7,084 bases of DNA from Pseudanabaena sp. UBA1465 (GTDB lineage Bacteria > Cyanobacteriota > Cyanobacteriia > Pseudanabaenales > Pseudanabaenaceae): contig DCSN01000051.1 in the NCBI GenBank assembly GCA_002325645.1, positions 16,790-23,873 of the forward strand. Direction: 5' to 3'. The position numbers were made by a program, and so were the translations under genes. The notes under the pieces are model-generated. The model saw nothing but the letters and a program-made list of their open reading frames with translations, did not search any database and was not told the origin of the DNA. Shown here piece after piece: positions 1-4,095 of the stretch (position 1 is its first letter; each line of letters opens with the position of its first letter).

Positions 1-30
1 GTGTGACTTCTCTAAATTTTGGTAAAGCCC

Positions 31-70
31 AAAAAGTTTTCGCTCTTTGCGAAAACTTTTTTGTTTTTTT
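31..70 (+). terminator. Rho-independent terminator of the upstream gene
   Basis: A perfect 13-bp stem (31-43 pairs with 49-61) encloses a 5-nt loop, TCTTT, and runs into a nearly unbroken T-tract to position 70. The right arm is GCGAAAACTTTTT. The T-tract lies on the + strand side, so it should end a + strand transcript coming from left of the window. The 30 bases before it hold no recognisable gene end. Confidence 0.8.
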
Positions 71-74
71 CCTG

Positions 75-86
75 TATAGTTATAGA
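75..86 (+). promoter_or_regulatory. Possible -10 element(s) for rplU
   Basis: TATAGT at 75-80 and TATAGA at 81-86 resemble sigma-70 -10 boxes and sit just after the upstream terminator. No good -35 box is found at 16-18 bp spacing. If used, they would give a leader of roughly 90 nt before rplU. That leader contains a small dyad (GATCG/CGATC, 85-96). This is a weak call from position and sequence only. Confidence 0.25.
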
Positions 87-181
87 TCGCACGATCTTTC
101 ATGCTCGGATCGGGTTGTTTGAAAAATTGATGAACTTCACTCACCAATACCTGTACGGCATCTACTGAATATTTAAACACC

Positions 182-511
182 ATGAGTTACGCAATCATTG
201 AAACAGGCGGTAAGCAATATCGCGTCGAAGTCGGCAGATTTTATGACGTTGAGCTACTTGAAGCCGAACCAGACAGTAAATTGACCATTGATAAAGTCTT
301 ATTTGCCAACCTAGATGGCGATATTTCTATCGGTCAGCCTATCGTTGATAATGCAAGTGTAGAAGTTACTGTACTGCGCCATCTAAGGGCAAAAAAAGTA
401 ATCGTTTACAAAATGCGTCCTAAGAAGAAAACCCGCAGAAAGAACGGTCACCGTCAGCCATTGACCCGCATCATGGTTGAAGCAATTAACCTAAGTGGTA
501 GTGCTGCTTAA
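182..511 (+). CDS. rplU: 50S ribosomal protein L21
   Basis: This 109-residue protein matches bacterial L21 (uL... family bL21) in length and in its landmarks. The N-terminus MSYAIIETGGKQYRVEVG is diagnostic, and the basic C-terminal part contains KMRPKKKTRRKNGHRQ (residues 77-92), which contacts 23S rRNA. L21 is a structural large-subunit protein that binds 23S rRNA during 50S assembly. The ATG at 182 is the natural start because the family motif begins at once. There is no clear Shine-Dalgarno sequence in the preceding bases (AATATTTAAACACC), which is common in cyanobacteria. rpmA follows 66 bp downstream in the usual bacterial order, with a T-tailed hairpin between them. Confidence 0.97.
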   Translation: MSYAIIETGGKQYRVEVGRFYDVELLEAEPDSKLTIDKVLFANLDGDISIGQPIVDNASVEVTVLRHLRAKKVIVYKMRPKKKTRRKNGHRQPLTRIMVEAINLSGSAA

Positions 512-514
512 TTA

Positions 515-543
515 TATAAAAAAGCGCAAAGCGCTTTTTTATA
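515..543 (+). terminator. Intergenic hairpin with T-run between rplU and rpmA
   Basis: A perfect 13-bp stem (515-527 with 531-543) has an AAA loop. Its core is GCGC/GCGC and its flanks are A6 and T6. It starts only four bases after the rplU stop and ends 34 bases before rpmA. The shape is that of an intrinsic terminator or partial attenuator. The GC core is only 4 bp, so read-through into rpmA is likely; alternatively the hairpin is a processing or mRNA-stability element. On the opposite strand it would look much the same. Confidence 0.6.
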
Positions 544-577
544 AGTTTCTTTTAATCATTACGAGGATCAAAAACAA

Positions 578-868
578 ATGGCACATAAGAAGGGTACAGG
601 TAGTACAAGAAACGGTCGTGACTCTAATGCTAAGCGCCTCGGTGTAAAGCGTTACGGTGGTCAAGTTGTTACTGCTGGCAGCATTTTAGTGCGTCAGCGT
701 GGCACTAAGTTTCACCCTGGCAATAACGTTGGTCGTGGTAGTGATGACACTCTATACGCAACTGTTGATGGCGTTGTAACTTTCGAGCGTTTTGGTAAAA
801 CTCGCAAGAAGATCAGCGTTTATGCTCCTGTAGTTGTAGAAGCTGTGGAAGTCGCAGAAGTTGCATAA
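578..868 (+). CDS. rpmA: 50S ribosomal protein L27
   Basis: This 96-residue protein is a full-length bL27. It begins MAHKKGTGSTRNGRDSNAKR, the conserved flexible tail that reaches towards the peptidyl-transferase centre, followed by LGVKRYGGQ and the core RQRGTKFHPGNNVGRGSDDT (about residues 39-58). The conserved tail starts directly after Met, so there is no cleavable N-terminal extension of the kind seen in Firmicutes. The C-terminal 15 or so residues are a variable Val/Glu/Ala-rich tail. A plausible ribosome binding site, ACGAGG, lies at 561-566, 11 bases before the ATG. It is paired with rplU upstream and closed by the strong terminator at 882-916. Confidence 0.97.
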   Translation: MAHKKGTGSTRNGRDSNAKRLGVKRYGGQVVTAGSILVRQRGTKFHPGNNVGRGSDDTLYATVDGVVTFERFGKTRKKISVYAPVVVEAVEVAEVA

Positions 869-881
869 AGCAACGAAAAAA

Positions 882-916
882 AATAAAAAAGCAGCGCAAC
901 GCGCTGCTTTTTTATT
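882..916. terminator. Bidirectional terminator between rpmA and the receiver gene
   Basis: A perfect 16-bp stem (882-897 with 901-916) has an AAC loop and a GCAGCGC/GCGCTGC core. On the + strand a T6 run is in the 3' arm. On the - strand the 3' arm ends in T6 and is followed, after one A, by T8 (complement of 876-883). It begins 14 bp after the rpmA stop and 5 bp after the stop of the convergent receiver gene, so it can end both transcripts. Confidence 0.88.
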
Positions 917-921
917 GATTA

Positions 922-1332
922 TTATTGATGATTTTTAAGAGCTTCGTAATGCTGCAAAATATTTTTCAGCTTATCGATCTGAATCGGCTTACTGAGATAG
1001 TCATTCATACCAGCTTGTTGGCAAATATCTTGATCATCATGGGTTGCATTAGCAGTCATCGCGACGATCGCTAGAGGCGATCGTTTAGATGATGATTCTT
1101 GTGTACGAATATATTTAGTTGTTTCTAAACCATCCATTTCAGGCATCTGAATATCCATGAGGATCAGATCGTAGGATTTATTCGCGATCGCTTGAATGAC
1201 TTCCCGACCATTTGCCGCCACATCAGCCGCATATCCTAAATGCTTGAGTACGCGCAGGGCAACCTTTTGATTAACAAGGTTATCCTCCGCTAACAATATG
1301 TTTAAGGGATTTGCAACCGATAAAGTTTCCAT
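922..1332 (-). CDS. Stand-alone response regulator receiver (REC) protein
   Basis: The 136-residue protein is a single receiver domain (about residues 10-130) with no output domain. All key positions are present: the acidic pair E16/D17 in LLAEDN, phospho-acceptor D60 in LILMDIQMPEMDG, T93 in AMTAN, and K115 in YLSKP. It should therefore be phosphorylatable. The style (AEDNLVNQKVA, IQMPEMDGLE, GMNDYLSKP) is typical of the receiver at the C-terminus of hybrid histidine kinases rather than of classic CheY. It may have arisen from such a kinase that lost its N-terminal part, or act as a phosphorelay intermediate. No kinase is in the window. Its start lies 23 bp after the gatC stop, suggesting co-transcription with gatC and ycf3. 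No Shine-Dalgarno is evident. Its signal and partner cannot be inferred. Confidence 0.9.
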   Translation of the reverse strand: METLSVANPLNILLAEDNLVNQKVALRVLKHLGYAADVAANGREVIQAIANKSYDLILMDIQMPEMDGLETTKYIRTQESSSKRSPLAIVAMTANATHDDQDICQQAGMNDYLSKPIQIDKLKNILQHYEALKNHQ

Positions 1333-1355
1333 AAATTATGGTGGGTATTGCGGAT

Positions 1356-1646
1356 TTAGACCATAATTTGCGGTACGCGGAAAAAGTCTTCTTCACGATC
1401 AGGGGCGCAGTTTAGTAAAGCCTCGCGATCGCTGAAGGGTTGCAAAATATCAGGACGAGTAATATTTACGGTATTCACCGCCCTAGTGGTTGGCTCCACC
1501 CCTTCTAATAAAGGATCGAGTTCATTTAGCTGTTGGAAATAGTCCAAGATGCTATCTAGTTGCTTAGTGAAAGAAATTTCTTCCGCTTCCGTTAGTTGTA
1601 AACGTCCTAAACGGGCAACGTGACGGACTTGCTCGCGATCAATCAT
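1356..1646 (-). CDS. gatC: Asp/Glu-tRNA amidotransferase subunit C (GatC)
   Basis: The 96-residue protein has the usual length of GatC and its N-terminal signature: MIDREQVRHVARLGRLQLTE, then a helix ending in ILDYFQQLNELD (about residues 33-44) and the loop VEPTTRA (50-56). The C-terminal half contains RPDILQPFSDREALLNCAP and ends in FFRVPQIMV, also typical. GatC wraps around GatA and stabilises the GatCAB complex. That complex amidates Glu-tRNA(Gln), and in some species Asp-tRNA(Asn), which is needed in cyanobacteria that lack a glutaminyl-tRNA synthetase. gatA and gatB are not nearby, as is common in cyanobacteria. It lies 39 bp downstream of ycf3 on the same strand. The ATG start is set by the conserved N-terminus; no Shine-Dalgarno is seen. 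Confidence 0.95.
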   Translation of the reverse strand: MIDREQVRHVARLGRLQLTEAEEISFTKQLDSILDYFQQLNELDPLLEGVEPTTRAVNTVNITRPDILQPFSDREALLNCAPDREEDFFRVPQIMV

Positions 1647-1685
1647 GATATTTATGGGGAAACAGATAAATTTAGATAAACTGGG

Positions 1686-2198
1686 TTAGAAGAAAAGATT
1701 AATATCAGCTCTGCCAGTGGTTTTAAGCCAGTTTTGGGCTTCGATGTAGTTGTTTGGCGCAAGACGGATCGCCCTGACCCAATGATCAGCAGCAGTGTTG
1801 AAATATTCTTCGGCTTGCTCTTCATCTTGAGCATTTTCACCTTTGTGGTGATAGATCACAGCCACATTATTTAAAGCTTGCGGCATCCGAGGATTAAGAT
1901 CGATCGCCTGCTCATAAAATCCCAAAGCTCTATCATGCTCACCATTACTGGCATGAATTAAGCCCATGTTGTAGTAAATATAGCTGCGATCGTAGGCATT
2001 TTCCTCAAGTTCGAGGGCTTCTTCGTAGTTGCTCAAGGCTTCTGCGTATTCACCATCGCCCTGTGCCGACATGCCATCACGGTAATAGGCAAAGGCTTCT
2101 TTTTCTCTTTGGCTAGCAGGAAAGAGTTTTAAAATTGTGTCGGCAATAACGGTAAAGGTTTGATCGACGAAGTTGTCATTACGTTGCGATCTAGGCAT
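1686..2198 (-). CDS. ycf3: Photosystem I assembly protein Ycf3
   Basis: This 170-residue protein matches cyanobacterial and plastid Ycf3 (about 170 residues) from end to end. The N-terminus MPRSQRNDNFVDQTFTVIAD is diagnostic. Three tetratricopeptide repeats follow, at about residues 35-68, 72-105 and 106-151, the last carrying an acidic insert (ENAQDEEQAEEY, 121-132). The C-terminus NYIEAQNWLKTTGR is also conserved. Ycf3 is a thylakoid-associated chaperone for assembly of the photosystem I reaction-centre subunits. It is the first gene of a likely ycf3-gatC-receiver transcript. Its upstream spacer carries repeated TTTGCAATT motifs and AT-rich TATATA-like sequence that could hold the promoter. 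Only a weak purine stretch (AAAGAA) precedes the ATG. Confidence 0.97.
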   Translation of the reverse strand: MPRSQRNDNFVDQTFTVIADTILKLFPASQREKEAFAYYRDGMSAQGDGEYAEALSNYEEALELEENAYDRSYIYYNMGLIHASNGEHDRALGFYEQAIDLNPRMPQALNNVAVIYHHKGENAQDEEQAEEYFNTAADHWVRAIRLAPNNYIEAQNWLKTTGRADINLFF

Positions 2199-2211
2199 AG
2201 TTCTTTATATA

Positions 2212-2238
2212 TTTGCAATTTTTGCAATTTAATTTGCA
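2212..2238. repeat. Short direct repeats TTTGCAATT upstream of ycf3
   Basis: TTTGCAATT occurs twice in perfect tandem (2212-2220 and 2221-2229), and a partial copy, TTTGCA, follows at 2233-2238. The cluster begins 14 bp upstream of the ycf3 start codon, overlapping where its promoter or leader would be. It may be a protein-binding array or simple AT-rich slippage; the sequence alone does not decide. Confidence 0.45.
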
Positions 2239-2267
2239 GTCAGTTATCAACCAGCATATCAAATAAA

Positions 2268-2301
2268 GATGTAGAGGCAATTCATGAATTGCCTCTACAT
2301 C
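2268..2301. repeat. Perfect 34-bp palindrome
   Basis: The 17-base half-site GATGTAGAGGCAATTCA is followed directly by its exact reverse complement, with no spacer. Perfect palindromes of the type GTAGAG...CTCTAC centred on TTCATGAA are, from memory, dispersed in many copies in filamentous cyanobacterial genomes, so this is probably one copy of a small dispersed repeat. It lies in the spacer between the ABC permease and ycf3. It has no T-tail, so it does not look like an intrinsic terminator. Confidence 0.85.
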
Positions 2302-2320
2302 GCTGAGCGAAATTAAATAT

Positions 2321-2370
2321 AAGACCCAAAAACCTATGGCGCACGCGCAGCGTGCGCTATAGGTTTTTGA
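2321..2370. repeat. Long hairpin element, copy 1 (downstream of the permease gene)
   Basis: A 20-bp stem (2327-2346 with 2350-2369) contains one G-T wobble and a 3-nt GCA loop. Its core is GCGCACGC/GCGTGCGC. It lies 5 bp beyond the stop codon of the - strand ABC permease gene, so it may also end that transcript: on the - strand the 3' arm ends in GGTTTTTG. Its left flank AAGACCCAAAAAC matches the left flank of the hairpin at 3971-4030 in 12 of 13 positions, so both probably belong to one repeat family. Confidence 0.7.
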
Positions 2371-2374
2371 ATTA

Positions 2375-3157
2375 TTAGCTAGAAGCGCTTGTATAAAATC
2401 TCAGGGCAAATCGCCAAAATTTAGTGGAAGCATAGAGTAAAGCGATCGCTAAAAATCCAGAGCCAATAATCCAGATAGCTTCACCGCGCCCTAACAGAGC
2501 TTCAGAAGGTACGGTGGTTAAAAAAGCGATCGGCACAATAAAGGTAAAAAAGAAACGATAGGAAGCGGGATAGGCTGCCATCGGATATCGACCCGCCTCC
2601 ATTAAGCCGCGTAACACTTCCGTAACGTTATAAATTTTTACAAACCAAATGCTAGTCGCCCCTAAGATAAACCAAATGCTGTAGAGACTAATAAAACCAA
2701 AAGTGAGGGGAATGAGACTCAACAGATAATTACCTAGTCCTAATCCCAGCTTATTACCTGCATATAGCAAAATCCAAAATCCAAAAATCAGGTTGGGAAA
2801 TCCCCAAGGAGAGATGACTCTGGCGGAAAGCCAAAACTGGCTACTGATTGGTTTTAATAGGACAAAATCTAAAGTGCCATTCTCAACATGAGCTACGATT
2901 TTGCTGAGATTGGGAGCTAAAAACGTCGCTGAGAAACCTTCTAAGATCGTAAATATGCCAAGCACAATCATCGCTTCTTCCCAGCGCCATCCCGCAAAGG
3001 TGTAACCAGTACGATAAAACAAAAACAGCCCAAATAAGCCCCCTGTCAGGTTGCCAATACTACTTAGGGCGGCGATCGCAAAATTAATTCGGTATTCCAG
3101 TTCGGCAGCGATCGCCGTTGACCAAAATAGCTTAAGGGTAAACAGATATCTATTCAT
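2375..3157 (-). CDS. ABC-2 type transporter permease (ABC2_membrane_6-like)
   Basis: A 260-residue integral membrane protein with about six hydrophobic segments (roughly 26-48, 62-83, 122-136, 143-167, 203-220, 227-246). The sequence VENGTLDFVLLKPISSQF (91-108) and the later EAGRYP (187-192) are landmarks of the uncharacterised ABC-2 permease family formerly called DUF990 (COG3694, by my recognition). Such permeases usually act with a second permease and a separate ATPase; none is in the window, so the substrate is unknown. I chose the ATG at 3157 (MNRYLFTLKLFWSTAIAAE). An in-frame GTG at 3172 would add five residues but would begin inside the 3' arm of an inverted repeat. Neither start has a clear Shine-Dalgarno. 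A hairpin follows directly after the stop. Confidence 0.9.
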   Translation of the reverse strand: MNRYLFTLKLFWSTAIAAELEYRINFAIAALSSIGNLTGGLFGLFLFYRTGYTFAGWRWEEAMIVLGIFTILEGFSATFLAPNLSKIVAHVENGTLDFVLLKPISSQFWLSARVISPWGFPNLIFGFWILLYAGNKLGLGLGNYLLSLIPLTFGFISLYSIWFILGATSIWFVKIYNVTEVLRGLMEAGRYPMAAYPASYRFFFTFIVPIAFLTTVPSEALLGRGEAIWIIGSGFLAIALLYASTKFWRFALRFYTSASS

Positions 3158-3171
3158 AATCAAATTTTGCA

Positions 3172-3216
3172 CTAGAAACAGCCAAGAACGAAGACAACAC
3201 TCTTGGCTATTTCTAG
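3172..3216 (-). promoter_or_regulatory. Inverted repeat between rbp and the permease gene
   Basis: Arms 3172-3187 and 3201-3216 match over 16 positions with one non-pairing position on the + strand. In a - strand transcript that position becomes a G-U wobble, giving an unbroken 16-bp stem with a 13-nt loop. It lies downstream of rbp and ends 14 bp before the chosen permease start. There is no T-run after the stem on the - strand, so a stability, processing or leader element fits better than a classic terminator, but either is possible. Confidence 0.5.
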
Positions 3217-3243
3217 CAATTTTTGAGCAATTACGAGCAATTA
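3215..3243. repeat. AGCAATT direct repeats after rbp
   Basis: AGCAATT occurs at 3215-3221, 3226-3232 and 3236-3242. The last two are inside a perfect GAGCAATTA pair (3225-3233, 3235-3243). The 10-11 bp spacing equals one helical turn. They sit just downstream of the rbp stop. This may be local slippage or a binding array. Confidence 0.45.
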
Positions 3244-3252
3244 ATTTAGGCT

Positions 3253-3537
3253 CTAGGCATAGCCACGACCTCTAGGGCGATCGTTAGTACGTTCAGCCCT
3301 AGGTTTAGCCTTATTAACGCGCAGGGTGCGTCCCAACCATTCAGCTTCGTTAAGCGCCGCGATCGCCGCTTCTTCCTGAGCATCATCCTCCATATCCACA
3401 AAGGCGAAGCCCCGAACCCGACCTGTTTCTTGGTCAGTAGGCAATTGCACACGCTTTACAGTGCCGTAATCAGAAAAGACGCTTGTCAAATCTTCTTTAG
3501 CAGCTTGATAAGACAAATTTCCAACGTAAATAGTCAC
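3253..3537 (-). CDS. Single-RRM RNA-binding protein (cyanobacterial Rbp)
   Basis: The 94-residue protein is one RNA-recognition motif (residues 2-77) with a short basic tail. RNP2 is IYVGNL (3-8) and RNP1 is RGFAFVDM (42-49), with the aromatic residues needed for RNA stacking (Y4, F44, F46). The text FSDYGTVKRVQLPTD is characteristic of cyanobacterial Rbp proteins. These bind RNA, often respond to cold, and in some species help localise thylakoid-protein mRNAs. The tail is short and ends RPRGRGYA, a reduced form of the glycine/arginine-rich tail found in some family members. The start is GTG at 3537, preceded by a good Shine-Dalgarno GGAG (complement of 3548-3551) 10 bases upstream. It is transcribed divergently from secD, with a long structured spacer between. 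Confidence 0.95.
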   Translation of the reverse strand: MTIYVGNLSYQAAKEDLTSVFSDYGTVKRVQLPTDQETGRVRGFAFVDMEDDAQEEAAIAALNEAEWLGRTLRVNKAKPRAERTNDRPRGRGYA

Positions 3538-3610
3538 AGTCAGTTCGCTCCAGAAAAGAGATCGATATGATAATTTGGCCAGTCTTTGGAAAAGACTCGC
3601 TCGATACGAG
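3538..3610 (-). promoter_or_regulatory. Leader of rbp with ribosome binding site and two small hairpins
   Basis: Read on the - strand, the rbp leader holds GGAG 10 bases before the GTG start. Further upstream are a 7-bp hairpin AGTCTTT/AAAGACT (3581-3587 with 3591-3597) and a 4-bp hairpin CTCG/CGAG (3600-3603 with 3607-3610). Leaders of cold-responsive rbp genes are known to be regulatory; whether this one is cannot be read from sequence. I see no convincing -10/-35 pair upstream. Confidence 0.4.
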
Positions 3611-3970
3611 ATCTCACAAATCCAACCTAAATTTCAGCTTTGATATAGTTTACCGTCTACCCGCAACAATTTGCGTAGGCTGCATTACAAAGCTTTGTAT
3701 AAGTAATGATATATAGCGATCGCAGTGGGTAGAAAAACAAATTCCTGATTGGAAGCAGTATTTGCGGTGTTTCGCGATCGCCAACGTACCAAATTGTGCA
3801 GATCTAGGCTTAAAATTTCATTCTAAAGATATAGGTTAAATTACTTAACATCTAGCCACATTCTGACAAGTAAGAATTGCTAGGTTTCGTGGGGTATGAT
3901 GGCAGATGTCTAAAAATATCCTCTGTTTAATCTAGCTCCAAGTAAAGCTATAGCTATCACCAGCCTTGTT
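3611..3970. other. Long non-coding stretch between rbp and secD
   Basis: No convincing coding frame was found here. It contains two HIP1 octamers (3716-3723, 3774-3781), a small hairpin CGCAA/TTGCG (3662-3666 with 3671-3675), and a dyad CATTAC/GTAATG (3683-3688 with 3703-3708) around the palindrome ACAAAGCTTTGT (3687-3698). It also holds a -10-like TATGAT (3895-3900) without a properly spaced -35, and the palindrome AGCTATAGCT (3946-3955). It must hold the divergent promoters of rbp and secD, and could hold a small RNA. I did not recognise tRNA, tmRNA, 6S, Yfr1 or Yfr2 motifs. Confidence 0.5.
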
Positions 3971-4030
3971 AAAACCCAAAAACAGCATCGAGTTGCGGCG
4001 CATTGCGCCGCAACTCGATGCTAGGGTTTT
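3971..4030. repeat. Long hairpin element, copy 2 (upstream of secD)
   Basis: A perfect 18-bp stem (3984-4001 with 4005-4022) has an ATT loop and a GTTGCGGCGC/GCGCCGCAAC core. Outside it, AAAACCC (3971-3977) can pair with GGGTTTT (4024-4030) across an asymmetric bulge. The left flank AAAACCCAAAAAC matches AAGACCCAAAAAC at 2321-2333 in 12 of 13 positions, although the stem sequence is different. The element ends 65 bp before the secD start and would be part of the secD leader if transcription starts upstream of it. Confidence 0.75.
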
Positions 4031-4047
4031 AATTTGCAAATGTTGAC

Positions 4048-4094
4048 AGCCATAACAGCTATACCAAAAGCCATAACAAAAAGCTATACAAAAA
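4048..4094 (+). repeat. Imperfect tandem repeat directly before secD
   Basis: Two copies of AGCCATAACA (4048-4057 and 4069-4078) alternate with two near-copies of AGCTATACMAAAA (4057-4069 and 4082-4094). The array ends one base before the secD ATG, so it replaces any Shine-Dalgarno sequence. AGCTATA also occurs at 3946-3952, on the other side of the hairpin. Confidence 0.65.
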
Positions 4095-4095
4095 T

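Noticed and set aside
3172..3172. GTG start for the ABC permease five codons upstream
   Set aside because: It would begin inside the 3' arm of an inverted repeat and lacks a ribosome binding site. The ATG at 3157 gives a more family-like N-terminus, though the GTG cannot be fully excluded.
3246..3452. Open frame on the - strand overlapping the RRM gene
   Set aside because: It is a frame-shifted shadow of the rbp coding sequence; the RRM frame has clear RNP1 and RNP2 motifs and a good ribosome binding site.
4043..4048. Perfect TTGACA -35 box upstream of secD
   Set aside because: The positions 16-18 bp downstream (4065-4072) read CAAAAGCC, not a -10 box. TATACC lies only 11 bp away and TATACA 36 bp away.
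2212..4094. Possible CRISPR array from the repeated motifs in spacers
   Set aside because: The repeats are short (6-13 bp), of several unrelated types, and not separated by regular unique spacers; no cas genes are present.
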